Below, piece after piece: positions 11,734-18,163 of a stretch of 31,850 nucleotides of DNA. The notes beneath the pieces are model-generated. The model was not told the DNA's origin, searched no databases, and saw only the letters and a list, made by a program, of their open reading frames with translations. The stretch covers positions 1-31,850 of IMG/VR virus record IMGVR_UViG_3300035698_008552. The stretch is one strand, 5' to 3'. This DNA comes from a virus. Made by a program: the position numbers and the translations under genes. How positions within the stretch are numbered: position 1 is the stretch's first letter; each line of letters starts with the position of its first letter.

Positions 11734-11961
11734 TTATGTATAGGGATCGAGAGGAAATAAGTCAGCTCTTATTAGCAGCGCGACCATATCGGTTTCGACC
11801 TTACCGTACCAGTGGAACGGTCCAAGCGAGACACTAACCGCGCGACCAACAGCAACAGGGCAGTCAAAGATCACTGTTATTGTAGCAGGGAACGTCTCGA
11901 CGTCGTCTTTTTCGATACTCACGACGCCATCTGCAATCATCGATGAAAGCCACGTATCCAT
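11734..11961 (-). CDS. Small hypothetical protein
   Basis: 75 residues from ATG 11961, with GGAG 7 bases upstream. After a short helical start (MDTWLSSMIADG) the rest looks like a small beta barrel: VVSIEKDDVETFPATITVIFDCP, then VSVSLGPFHWYGKVETDMVALLI. No cysteine cluster or membrane span is present. It begins 21 bases after the cytosine methyltransferase stop and is probably co-transcribed with it. Function unknown. Confidence 0.65.
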   Translation of the reverse strand: MDTWLSSMIADGVVSIEKDDVETFPATITVIFDCPVAVGRAVSVSLGPFHWYGKVETDMVALLIRADLFPLDPYT

Positions 11962-11982
11962 AACCACACTCCAGTCTATCTG

Positions 11983-12774
11983 TTAAAGCCCAGCCTCGTG
12001 CATTAGTATCGCTCGTCCTATAAGTTCGGGTATCGGAGGAAAGACTGCGTTGCCGCAGGCCTTGAGTTTTAGTCGGTCCAGTGCAAGGGAAACCCCATCG
12101 CCAGTTCGTAAAGGCAGCAGACTTGATACCAGGGCACTCCCGCGTGGAGCGCTTCCGTCGCCAGCGAAGGCGTATGTCGCAGTCTGGCGGCCAAATAACC
12201 CGTTGTGCGAGATAAGTCTTTGCCGTCCCTCGCGTTGGGTGTAGGCCACAAGCCAGATCCTCTCTCTGCGATGCGAAGCGCCCATGGCTGCTGCGGGTAT
12301 ATTTTCCCATTCCGCATCATACCCGCGTTCGGCCAGGTCTCCGAGTATTCTACCAAACCATCCTCCTGGCTTGGACTTTGGCCCAGCAAGCAAAGCTGCG
12401 ACGTTTTCCACGATGACGTATTCTGGTCGTAGCTCGCCAACAAGTCTTGCAATTTCACTCCACAATCCACTTCGTGTTCCTTCGCCAATTCCAGCCTGCC
12501 TTCCCGCTACGCTGATGTCCTGGCACGGAAACCCGCCAGTGATTACATCAACGGTGATTGAGTCATTGTCAAGTACGTCGCGCGTTAGCTCGGTCACGTC
12601 GGCATAGCATGGCACGTCGGGCCAGTGCTTGCGGAGTATCGAACGCGGGAACTTCTCAATCTCGCAGAACGCCACGGTCTCGAAGCCTCCCGTGCGTTCG
12701 AGGCCAAGGCTGAATCCGCCGATGCCGCTGAACAAGTCAAGCACGCGAAGCTTCTTTTTTACGGCGTCAGGCAA
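11983..12774 (-). CDS. C5-cytosine DNA methyltransferase
   Basis: 263 residues with the ordered C5-methyltransferase motifs: I, DLFSGIGGFSLG (13-24); IV, GGFPCQDIS with catalytic C84; VI, ENV (123-125); VIII, RRERIWLVA (169-177); and X, GNAVFPPIPELIG (241-253). It would transfer a methyl group from S-adenosylmethionine to cytosine C5 in a specific site. The variable target-recognition stretch is only about 50 residues, so the enzyme is compact for the family. The start is TTG 12774: an in-frame TAA lies directly before it, and AGGGAG is 9 bases upstream. No restriction enzyme is adjacent, so a solitary phage methyltransferase protecting phage DNA is likely. Target sequence unknown. Confidence 0.93.
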   Translation of the reverse strand: MPDAVKKKLRVLDLFSGIGGFSLGLERTGGFETVAFCEIEKFPRSILRKHWPDVPCYADVTELTRDVLDNDSITVDVITGGFPCQDISVAGRQAGIGEGTRSGLWSEIARLVGELRPEYVIVENVAALLAGPKSKPGGWFGRILGDLAERGYDAEWENIPAAAMGASHRRERIWLVAYTQREGRQRLISHNGLFGRQTATYAFAGDGSAPRGSALVSSLLPLRTGDGVSLALDRLKLKACGNAVFPPIPELIGRAILMHEAGL

Positions 12775-12798
12775 TTAGGTCCGCTCCCTTTAATGACC

Positions 12799-12834
12799 GT
12801 TACCCAGCAGCTCTAGTCAATTCTGCTGGGTAAC
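12799..12834. promoter_or_regulatory. Perfect 12-bp inverted repeat in the methyltransferase leader
   Basis: GTTACCCAGCAG (12799-12810) and CTGCTGGGTAAC (12823-12834) are exact reverse complements around a 12-base spacer. It is located 25 bases upstream of the TTG start of the C5-methyltransferase, in the gap after the preceding leftward gene. Neither side has a U-run, so it is not a typical terminator. A dyad operator or an mRNA hairpin controlling the methyltransferase is more likely. Confidence 0.7.
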
Positions 12835-12860
12835 AAAAGCGTTATTTTGACCTGGTCGGA

Positions 12861-13085
12861 TCAAAAGATATCGACGTCGTTAACCGCTACGTCATCATCC
12901 GGATCATCAACAATACGGAAGGCTGAGAAATGGGAACGGTTGACCGTCGTGGTTCCCATCGCGGCGTGCGAGTTTCCTCCTTGGGCAAACTCGGAGACAA
13001 ATGTTTTTGCCTCCCATCCGAGCTTTTCACCCTCAAGCAGGGTGATCCACAATCCTGTGTGGTTGTGCAGGCCTTCGACTTTCAT
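12861..13085 (-). CDS. Small hypothetical protein
   Basis: 74 residues beginning MKVEGLHNHTGLWITLLEGEK. The ATG at 13085 overlaps the TGA of the upstream gene (TGATG), so translation is coupled. It looks like a small beta domain followed by a strongly acidic C-terminus (DDPDDDVAVNDVDIF). It is followed by the inverted repeat before the C5-methyltransferase. No motif suggests a function. Confidence 0.6.
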   Translation of the reverse strand: MKVEGLHNHTGLWITLLEGEKLGWEAKTFVSEFAQGGNSHAAMGTTTVNRSHFSAFRIVDDPDDDVAVNDVDIF

Positions 13086-13270
13086 CAGATCAATCCTTTT
13101 TCAAGTGCGAGTTGTTCGGGCAGCGTGATCGTCCAGATCGGATGAGCATACTCAACTTCGATCTGGGAAAGCGGAAGCCAGACTGCGTTGGCGCGGTTCC
13201 CATCGTTGGAAAACAGAACCGCCTTCTCTGTCGTGCGGTGAACCATGCCTTCGATGTCGATGATTCGCAT
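13085..13270 (-). CDS. Small conserved phage-type beta protein
   Basis: 61 residues. The segment KAVLFSNDGNRANAVWLPLSQIEVE resembles a short beta-hairpin pattern seen in many small phage proteins (a K-A-ILV...-D/E-G...W-hP-S-Q-I theme). This is recognised by eye, and its function is unknown. The ATG at 13270 lies 2 bases after the stop of the beta-class methyltransferase, and its AAAGGAG site lies within the end of that gene. It is therefore part of the methyltransferase operon. Confidence 0.65.
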   Translation of the reverse strand: MRIIDIEGMVHRTTEKAVLFSNDGNRANAVWLPLSQIEVEYAHPIWTITLPEQLALEKGLI

Positions 13271-13272
13271 TA

Positions 13273-14109
13273 TTAGGTCTCCTTTGGTGTGATGCCTTGT
13301 GTATGTGCTGCGTGGTTCATAATTCTGTCAACCGATTTGTCAGCGTACTCGAGACTTATCTCGCAGCCGACCCATCGCCTGCCAGTCTCGATGGCAGCGC
13401 ATGCTGTCGTACCGCTGCCCATAAACGGATCGAGCACGCAGTCTCCAGGATTCGACCAGGAAAGAATATGGTCTCTTGGAAGGGCGATAGGAAACATCGC
13501 AGGGTGCGTGTTGTCTGCGCGACTGTTCTTTTCCTCGTTTATTTGCCAGACGTTAAAGCGATGCCCAAAAGATGGTATCAGCTGCCCCTTATTCTGCTTT
13601 GCAGCAGCCGCCAGAGTACCGTCTTTTTTCCTGGTTGAGCCCTTTCGCTGGGCGTAACCTGCGTACTTATTGGGCCTGTCCTTTATTGGATTAAACGTGC
13701 GCAGCTTGCCCTTTACAAAAACAAACATGTACTCGAAAAGTTGGGGATACCGAAAACCAATCCCGCCGATAGTTCCAAACGTGGACTTATACCAAATCAT
13801 CGTATCGTTCAGTTTGAATCCGCAATGGTCAACAAAATGAATGGCTTGGCGAAAGCTTGTGCATGTCTCGCTGCCTTTAGCGGTGGCATCACTGACGTTC
13901 CAGACTACCACTCCGCCATCTTTTGTCACGCGATAAAGCTCCGCCGCGAGCGATTCAAAGTCAAACGAATAGCCTTTGTAGTCGCGCAGGTTGTCGTACG
14001 GCGGCGACGTCACGGTAAGATCAATAACGCCGTCGGGAATTGTCCGGAGCACCTCTACGTTGTCGCCAACGTATAGTCTGCCGTTTCGAATGTCCTTGAA
14101 CACAGCCAT
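13273..14109 (-). CDS. Beta-class DNA methyltransferase (N6-adenine or N4-cytosine)
   Basis: 278 residues. The catalytic motif TSPPY (34-38) precedes the S-adenosylmethionine-binding motif DPFMGSGTT (227-235), which is the beta-class order. Between them lies a target-recognition region of about 120 residues containing basic stretches (KDRPNKYAGYAQRKGSTRKK). A GCEIS segment after motif I (about 248-252) is also typical. The serine in SPPY is found in both N4-cytosine and N6-adenine enzymes, so the modified base cannot be decided. The ATG is directly adjacent to the upstream TGA (TGAATG). No restriction endonuclease neighbours it, so it is probably a solitary protective methyltransferase. Confidence 0.92.
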   Translation of the reverse strand: MAVFKDIRNGRLYVGDNVEVLRTIPDGVIDLTVTSPPYDNLRDYKGYSFDFESLAAELYRVTKDGGVVVWNVSDATAKGSETCTSFRQAIHFVDHCGFKLNDTMIWYKSTFGTIGGIGFRYPQLFEYMFVFVKGKLRTFNPIKDRPNKYAGYAQRKGSTRKKDGTLAAAAKQNKGQLIPSFGHRFNVWQINEEKNSRADNTHPAMFPIALPRDHILSWSNPGDCVLDPFMGSGTTACAAIETGRRWVGCEISLEYADKSVDRIMNHAAHTQGITPKET

Positions 14110-14307
14110 TCAGTAGAATTGGAAGAGCAGGTTTTCTGCGCCTTCAACTGCGTGCGCGCCACACTCGGCACACTCATATTCGGAGGCATCTGGCTCGCAG
14201 CCGTCAGCCTCCTCCCCGCACGCTGTGCAGAAACCAATGTGGTCGTCTTGCTCGACAGCGGCCATGACTCGGTCGAGGGTGATTGATGCGTGGATGGTAA
14301 TGGTCAT
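14110..14307 (-). CDS. Small zinc-ribbon-like protein
   Basis: 65 residues with two C-x-x-C knuckles, CTAC at 27-30 and CAEC at 46-49, plus C37 between them; a structural zinc site is likely. The surroundings are strongly acidic (EEADGCEPDASEYE). The ATG at 14307 overlaps the upstream stop as ATGA and its own stop touches the methyltransferase start, so the three genes are coupled. Small zinc ribbons in phages often bind nucleic acids or host polymerase subunits, but nothing here proves either. Confidence 0.7.
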   Translation of the reverse strand: MTITIHASITLDRVMAAVEQDDHIGFCTACGEEADGCEPDASEYECAECGAHAVEGAENLLFQFY

Positions 14308-14567
14308 GTGGTTCTCTCCGGGTTCAGCGGGCGGAGGCGAGCGATCAGGGTTGTGGCGCTCTCATCCTCAAGCGGTACTTCGTGGATCTGGATGTTTACC
14401 AACGCGAAGTTCCGACGACCACGCCGAGAAAGACAATAAGCGTCAATGAACCAGCCTGGCTGATAACCGTGATCTGGATTGCGGTCGAACATCAAGATGG
14501 CGTCTCGAACCTGTCGCACTTCAACTATGCCGCGATGGTTTTTGTAGTAAAATATCAGCTGGTTCAT
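14304..14567 (-). CDS. WYL-like domain protein
   Basis: 87 residues reading IFYYKNHRGIVEVRQVRDAILMF, then GWFIDAYCLSRRGRRNFALVNIQ. This pattern (Y-K-N-x-x-G, basic strand, W-h-h-x-A-Y, R-x-F-A-L-x-x-I) resembles the single WYL-like domain proteins common in phages, which are thought to sense ligands or bind nucleic acid. AAGGAG stands 8 bases before ATG 14567. It is followed by the zinc-ribbon gene with a 4-base overlap. Family assignment is by eye. Confidence 0.7.
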   Translation of the reverse strand: MNQLIFYYKNHRGIVEVRQVRDAILMFDRNPDHGYQPGWFIDAYCLSRRGRRNFALVNIQIHEVPLEDESATTLIARLRPLNPERTT

Positions 14568-14600
14568 TCGGGTTCTCCTTGTTGGTCGATGGTTAAGTTG

Positions 14601-14831
14601 TTAGTGGGCGGTGACCTTCGCGCCGGAAAAGCAGGCGTAGCGTGGCTTGCCTTGGGATTGACCGTTGATCATCATGGGAGCGCCAGTCGAGTCGGTCTTG
14701 AAGAACTCGTAGCCAGCCTTTGCCCAGTCAGCGCGGTGCTTGGCCTTGACCTGAATCGACTTTGCGTAGGTGGTGATGCAGACCGTCTTGTTGTTGTCCA
14801 GGGCGGCGTTGATTTGCTCGATCAGGGTCAT
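14601..14831 (-). CDS. Small hypothetical protein with conserved leader
   Basis: 76 residues beginning MTLIEQINAALDNNKTVCITTYAKS, with AAAGGA about 8 bases upstream. The first residues, MTLIE, are shared with the next upstream small gene (14912-15079), though the rest does not obviously align. It has a basic central helix (AKHRADWAKAGYEF) and a polar C-terminus, with no known domain. One of the conserved leaders lies at 14848-14870, and a 9-bp hairpin precedes it. Function unknown. Confidence 0.7.
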   Translation of the reverse strand: MTLIEQINAALDNNKTVCITTYAKSIQVKAKHRADWAKAGYEFFKTDSTGAPMMINGQSQGKPRYACFSGAKVTAH

Positions 14832-14847
14832 GGTTCTTTTCCTTTGC

Positions 14848-14870
14848 GTTTCCGTAGTTCTGTTCTAAGC
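14848..14870 (-). promoter_or_regulatory. Leader repeat, copy 4
   Basis: Read leftward: GCTTAGAACAGAACTACGG followed by AAAC. It differs from copy 5 (15105-15127) at two positions over 23 bases: the second base, and the tenth. It ends 16 bases before ATG 14831. Confidence 0.7.
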
Positions 14871-14873
14871 AGT

Positions 14874-14905
14874 TTCTCGAGTCTCCGCAAGCAGAAACTC
14901 GAGAA
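14874..14905 (-). terminator. 9-bp hairpin between two small leftward genes
   Basis: TTCTCGAGT (14874-14882) and ACTCGAGAA (14897-14905) are perfect complements around a 14-base loop, 6 bases after the stop of the small gene at 14912. No U-run follows, so it may be a partial terminator, an RNA-processing site or an operator just before leader copy 4. Confidence 0.45.
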
Positions 14906-14911
14906 CTTTGT

Positions 14912-15079
14912 TCAGAAAAGGTCGATTCCCGTCGCTTTCTTGAGTGCGTAGCATGCTTCTGCCAGACAGTCGTTGAGCATCTCGTCGTCGTCGCGACCAT
15001 CCATCGAGCTGCGGATATCCTCGATGCAGTCGATCATCGCGCGGTACTCGGGGTTGTTCAGGGCTTCGATCAGGGTCAT
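14912..15079 (-). CDS. Small acidic hypothetical protein (55 residues)
   Basis: I read a 55-residue frame from ATG 15079 to TGA 14912, starting MTLIEALNNPEYRAMIDC. AAAGGA is about 9 bases upstream, and the conserved leader copy 5 is just before it. The middle is acidic (GRDDDEMLNDCLAEACYAL), with cysteines at 18, 38 and 43, and it ends KATGIDLF. It is predicted to be helical. It is the first gene of the leftward accessory block, next to the divergent gap. Function unknown. Confidence 0.65.
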   Translation of the reverse strand: MTLIEALNNPEYRAMIDCIEDIRSSMDGRDDDEMLNDCLAEACYALKKATGIDLF

Positions 15080-15104
15080 TTTCTTGTTTCCTTTGGCTGC
15101 GTTT

Positions 15105-15127
15105 GTTTCCGTAGTTCAGTTCTAATC
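15105..15127 (-). promoter_or_regulatory. Leader repeat, copy 5
   Basis: Read leftward: GATTAGAACTGAACTACGG followed by AAAC. It contains the shared GATTAGAA and ACGGAAAC blocks, and ends about 25 bases before ATG 15079. A second GATTAGA (15139-15145) stands 18 bases further upstream, so the start of the element is doubled here. Confidence 0.7.
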
Positions 15128-15153
15128 GATACCGACGGTCTAATCAACATCAA
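15126..15153 (-). promoter_or_regulatory. Candidate promoter for the leftward accessory block
   Basis: On the leftward strand TTGATG (15148-15153), 16 bases, then TATCGA (15126-15131). It lies in the 141-base divergent gap and would start transcription near leader copy 5. Moderate box matches only. Confidence 0.4.
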
Positions 15154-15220
15154 AAGACGAGCTTGCCGTTTTATTTAACGTAGGGCAGACAAGTCGAGAA
15201 CGTAAAGGAGAGACGCCCCC

Positions 15221-15550
15221 ATGACCTTATGCACTTGGCCCAGCGGAACTTGCGCGTGCTACTTGGAGCGTATTGAAAAGCCTCACGACCATGCAGGACG
15301 TGTGTGGATGCACTGCGAAGATGGCTTGAGTTTTACGAAGGCCAGTATGGCGCGGTTTATGATGTTCTGCCTCGGGAATAACGTGGAAATAGTCGACGTC
15401 TCCGCGTTTAATCCGAAGTTTTCCGGATCCCAAGTCACGGCGGCAATTAGACTGCGCCCTGACCAGTTCGAGGCGTTCGAGACGGCTACGCGAGGCAAAC
15501 TGCGCGAGCCTCCGACGCTGAGTCTGAACTGGTCGGATGGGTCATGCTAG
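15221..15550 (+). CDS. Hypothetical protein
   Basis: 109 residues with AAAGGAG about 10 bases before ATG 15221. It opens with a Cys-rich start (C4, C11, C13), then a mixed alpha/beta body (GRVWMHCEDGLSFTKASMARFMMF, then VEIVDVSAFNPKFSGSQVTAAIRL). No family is recognised and no membrane segment is present. It is the first gene of the rightward small-gene operon and overlaps the following nuclease gene by 7 bases. Confidence 0.7.
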   Translation: MTLCTWPSGTCACYLERIEKPHDHAGRVWMHCEDGLSFTKASMARFMMFCLGNNVEIVDVSAFNPKFSGSQVTAAIRLRPDQFEAFETATRGKLREPPTLSLNWSDGSC

Positions 15551-15966
15551 GACCACGTGGTGCAAAGGCAAAGGGAGCCACAGCCGAGCGCGAGCTTGCT
15601 GCGGTTCTTACCGGTTGGGCAAAGGACGCTGGGATCACGATTGCCCTGTTTCGCAACCTAGAACAAACTCGCTCCGGTGGTCACGACCTGGTCGGCACAG
15701 AGAAGTACGGGATGGCCATCGAGGTCAAACGCGTCGAGGCCTTGGCGATGCCCAGCTGGTGGCGACAGGCTGTGCGTCAAGCTGCTGCCCTTGAAGGATG
15801 CGATCCAGTTCTGGCGTGGCGGCAAAACCACAAGCCTTGGCGCTTTCGAGTTCGCGCGTACGTGTGGCCTTGTAACGTTCCGATGGTCCTCGACATGGAT
15901 GCCGACGAGTTTCGCAAGTGGTTTCTGAGTAAGATAGCTGTTGCGAAGCCGTCGATTACTGAGTAG
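15544..15966 (+). CDS. PD-(D/E)XK endonuclease (Holliday-junction-resolvase-like)
   Basis: 140 residues with the compact nuclease core: E15 in GATAERELAAVL, D48 in RSGGHDLVG, and E60-x-K62 in GMAIEVKRVEAL, followed by an amphipathic helix (WWRQAVRQAAAL) and a strand LAWRQNHKPWRFRV. This layout matches small phage PDDEXK nucleases related to archaeal Hjc-type resolvases. It may resolve branched DNA before packaging, which would fit the recombination genes elsewhere in the window. It starts at ATG 15544, within the end of the previous gene. A sequence-nonspecific nuclease is an alternative. Confidence 0.8.
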   Translation: MLGPRGAKAKGATAERELAAVLTGWAKDAGITIALFRNLEQTRSGGHDLVGTEKYGMAIEVKRVEALAMPSWWRQAVRQAAALEGCDPVLAWRQNHKPWRFRVRAYVWPCNVPMVLDMDADEFRKWFLSKIAVAKPSITE

Positions 15967-16001
15967 TGATGCTGCAACGTTAACCAGACGGAGCAACGCC
16001 A

Positions 16002-16394
16002 ATGCCACAATGCAAAAAGGACTTCTGCCGAGAGCGAGCGGTGCCGAATGCACCGAAGCAGTACTGCCGCGCCCATCTCGATGAGTATCTTTCCAAGCGT
16101 TACGCGTTCCGCGCCAGACAAGCGGACCTTCCGGATTGTCCAGGTCCAGATGAGGGTCAAGGATGTCCGTACAAGGCCAAGGTTCAGCGAAAGCCAGTCT
16201 ACCACGGGATGGACACCCAAGCGGAGCCCAACTTCGCCCTTTGCGGAAACTGTCGTCGCGAGGACGATAAGCGCGCAGCGGAAGCCCAAGAGGAACGCCG
16301 AAAGGTTGACTTCGACAGGGTACGCCTAAGCCTTTTGAACTACTGCGACAGCGTGGAAGACCTGCGCCAATGGATAAAGGATTATGTGCTATGA
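16002..16394 (+). CDS. Cysteine-rich, probably zinc-binding, hypothetical protein
   Basis: 130 residues with many cysteines in zinc-finger-like spacing: C4, C9, C22 and H25 at the N-terminus (CKKDFCRERA, then YCRAH), C46 and C55 (DLPDCPGPDEGQGCP), and a CGNC knuckle near residue 81. The C-terminal third is a charged helix. GGAG precedes ATG 16002. Two small zinc modules seem likely. Such proteins often bind nucleic acids, but no family is recognised. It is the head of a chain of genes joined by 4-base overlaps. Confidence 0.7.
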   Translation: MPQCKKDFCRERAVPNAPKQYCRAHLDEYLSKRYAFRARQADLPDCPGPDEGQGCPYKAKVQRKPVYHGMDTQAEPNFALCGNCRREDDKRAAEAQEERRKVDFDRVRLSLLNYCDSVEDLRQWIKDYVL

Positions 16395-16561
16395 AGACGC
16401 CATGCTGTAATCAAAGGTGTAACCAAGGACGCGACTGTCCGAACCGCGCGATCCACACGGCGCGCATGAACCGAGGTGGTGCATTGGTACTGGTTGGCGT
16501 CACCGTTTTCCTCCTGTCCATGTGGGCAGTAGCGATTGGACTAATTTGGAGCATGCTATGA
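16391..16561 (+). CDS. Small membrane protein with Cys-rich N-terminus
   Basis: 56 residues from ATG 16391, which overlaps the previous stop as ATGA. Residues 5-17 carry four cysteines (CCNQRCNQGRDC), and the C-terminal half is a clear transmembrane segment (GGALVLVGVTVFLLSMWAVAI) ending almost at the stop codon. With 20 or more hydrophobic residues and the charged residues on the N-terminal side, it is a single-pass membrane protein. It could affect host membrane or exclusion; it is not near lysis genes, so a holin role is unsupported. Confidence 0.65.
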   Translation: MKTPCCNQRCNQGRDCPNRAIHTARMNRGGALVLVGVTVFLLSMWAVAIGLIWSML

Positions 16562-16830
16562 CCAATCAATCAAGACCGAGGCTGCCTGACCTTCCCGTGT
16601 TCTGCACTGGACCATTCAGCTTAAACTTTTGCGGCTGGATTGTCGGAAGGGACGCCTTCGGCGGGCCTTGCCACATCGCAGACATTCGCGGATGGGGATA
16701 TCTGACCGGTCACGGACAAGCGTTGGCGATGGACAGTGGCAGCGCAGTCAAGGCGCAAGCGAAGGCTGCGCAATTCATCGTGGACGCCATGAATGAAAAG
16801 ATGGCGCGCGATTACCCAGAGGAGGAATGA
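16558..16830 (+). CDS. Hypothetical protein
   Basis: 90 residues from ATG 16558, overlapping the upstream stop as ATGA. The beginning is Pro-rich (SRPRLPDLPVFCTGPFSLNFC), followed by Gly/Trp-containing strands (WIVGRDAFGGPCHIADIRGWGYL) and a C-terminal helix (AVKAQAKAAQFIVDAMNEKMAR). Three cysteines are spread without a clear metal site. No family is recognised. Confidence 0.65.
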   Translation: MTNQSRPRLPDLPVFCTGPFSLNFCGWIVGRDAFGGPCHIADIRGWGYLTGHGQALAMDSGSAVKAQAKAAQFIVDAMNEKMARDYPEEE

Positions 16831-17072
16831 CGATGCACAGAAAGCCTGACATGCTGCTACCGGTAGTCGTCCACGATTTACCCGCGTACTTTGTTTTTCA
16901 ACCAGACGGCGCGCTGCGCGAAAACGTACGTCGTGCGGTTGACCAAGGAGTGGTGCGCGTCGTTGCTGGTCCGGAAAAGTGTCATGTCGTCGTGGACGTG
17001 AGGCGTCCGTACTATCACCCTCGGACAAATCAGAAGCTCATCGAGGCATTGGAAAAGGAGGATGCAGAATGA
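16827..17072 (+). CDS. Hypothetical protein
   Basis: 81 residues starting at ATG 16827, in an ATGA overlap with the previous gene after GAGGA. It looks alpha/beta (LPVVVHDLPAYFVFQPDG, then RVVAGPEKCHVVVDVRRP) with a C-terminal charged helix. The central strand-loop-strand with a single cysteine does not match a family I know. Its stop overlaps the next ATG. Confidence 0.6.
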   Translation: MTMHRKPDMLLPVVVHDLPAYFVFQPDGALRENVRRAVDQGVVRVVAGPEKCHVVVDVRRPYYHPRTNQKLIEALEKEDAE

Positions 17073-17251
17073 ACGAGGCGCAGTTCTTACTAGGGCTGGG
17101 TTTTAGGCCAAAGCCTGATCGTCGTGGTCCCCTGGCAGCGCCGCCTGTGGTCCGTAACATATGGAAAGAGCATCGTAAGTGGACCTACGATTCTGAATTT
17201 GACGGTAATGTAAGAATCGCGGGAACGACCTATGACGAGGCCAAGCCATGA
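17069..17251 (+). CDS. Small hypothetical protein
   Basis: 60 residues from ATG 17069, overlapping the previous stop (ATGA), with GGAGG about 7 bases upstream. It starts MNEAQFLLGLGFRPKPDRR, and the C-terminal half looks polar and beta-rich. No motif is recognised. It is part of the six-gene overlap chain. Confidence 0.6.
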   Translation: MNEAQFLLGLGFRPKPDRRGPLAAPPVVRNIWKEHRKWTYDSEFDGNVRIAGTTYDEAKP

Positions 17252-17421
17252 GCATTAATAAGTTTCGCGGCAAGCTGTATCAACTTGCCAAGGTGCTCGG
17301 TGACGTCCAGGCTGTCGCACATAAGAAGCCAGCTAAGGCGATACCCAAACGGATAGGTCGCCGCATCGCTGGTAAACTCACGGGGCGCATCATGGGCTCC
17401 ATATTTCCATCGACCAAGTAA
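17248..17421 (+). CDS. Short, strongly basic protein
   Basis: I read a 57-residue frame starting MSINKFRGKLYQLAKVL, with the ATG overlapping the previous stop as ATGA and the TAA at 17419-17421. It contains about 15 Lys or Arg and almost no acidic residues (KKPAKAIPKRIGRRIAGK), and ends MGSIFPSTK. The positive charge suggests nucleic acid or membrane binding. Function unknown. A longer frame exists on the opposite strand (17230-17523) but has no ribosome site or context. Confidence 0.6.
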   Translation: MSINKFRGKLYQLAKVLGDVQAVAHKKPAKAIPKRIGRRIAGKLTGRIMGSIFPSTK

Positions 17422-17434
17422 GGAGACTGACGCA

Positions 17435-17608
17435 ATGAAACTCTCGCCAGACGAACTTGCTGAGCAGGTCAAAAAGATGGTAACCGACAACGGCGACCTT
17501 TTGACTTTACTCAAACTCGACACAATCCGAGGATCGCACAGCTACACACCGCTTGGCTACTGGCGCACGGACGGTACGCCAGTAGCTGTTTTGGTATCCG
17601 GCAGTTAA
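17435..17608 (+). CDS. Small hypothetical protein
   Basis: I read a 57-residue frame from ATG 17435, preceded by AAGGAG about 10 bases upstream, to TAA 17608. It opens MKLSPDELAEQVKKMV (helical, acidic), and the second half (SHSYTPLGYWRTDGTPVAVL) looks like a beta hairpin. Function unknown. The gene belongs to the same rightward operon. Confidence 0.6.
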   Translation: MKLSPDELAEQVKKMVTDNGDLLTLLKLDTIRGSHSYTPLGYWRTDGTPVAVLVSGS

Positions 17609-17630
17609 ACGTATATAAAGGACAACTCGA

Positions 17631-17867
17631 ATGCTAACTCTTTACGCCGATGACGATCACCAATTCGATGAGCTTCGCAAAAGACTGCTGGCGTGGATCC
17701 CGGCCAACAGCGCGACGTCGGGGCTGCATGTATTCCCCATCGATCTTGTGATTCGAGTAACAATGGTCGGAGATGTCCGATCCTTGCTGGACGATCTTGT
17801 GCGCGACGAGGTCTTTGACCCGACGCTGACGACTTACGTAGTCGATGAAGACGACATCCCGTCATGA
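17631..17867 (+). CDS. Acidic hypothetical protein
   Basis: 78 residues starting MLTLYADDDHQFDELRKRLL. It is acidic (many Asp, ending YVVDEDDIPS), with an alternating helix-strand pattern similar to a small ferredoxin-like fold. Its stop overlaps the next ATG by 4 bases. No known domain is recognised. Confidence 0.6.
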   Translation: MLTLYADDDHQFDELRKRLLAWIPANSATSGLHVFPIDLVIRVTMVGDVRSLLDDLVRDEVFDPTLTTYVVDEDDIPS

Positions 17868-18163
17868 CCTACTATCACGCCAGGCGCGAGCTGGCCACCG
17901 AGGCTGGGGATACGTATCGGTCGCACTTTGCAGTACGCGTCGAGCTTGAACCTAACAACGGATGGGTTTTGGTGCTGACGCCTCTCTCCAACTCGGTTTT
18001 CGACTACCCTATTGGTCCGCTGCTATCCATTGCGGAGATCGACCTGACCGGATACGCGCGACTGCGGAGGCGACCAGAGTCTCATCGCAAGACTTCAGCG
18101 CCGCCACTAAAGAATCCGATGGCCGCGTTCTCGGCTGACAAGAAACCGTGGGAGATCAGTTGA
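17864..18163 (+). CDS. Hypothetical protein
   Basis: 99 residues from ATG 17864 (ATGA overlap). The N-terminal half is beta-like (HFAVRVELEPNNGWVLVLTPLSN). From about residue 66 a basic, Pro-rich tail follows (RLRRRPESHRKTSAPPLK). No family is recognised. It is the last gene before the DUF3489 gene; the 70-base gap that follows shows no hairpin of note. Confidence 0.6.
   Translation: MTYYHARRELATEAGDTYRSHFAVRVELEPNNGWVLVLTPLSNSVFDYPIGPLLSIAEIDLTGYARLRRRPESHRKTSAPPLKNPMAAFSADKKPWEIS

Noticed and set aside
16391-16561. Holin
   Set aside because: One transmembrane segment only, no endolysin or spanin genes nearby, and Cys-rich N-terminus is not typical.
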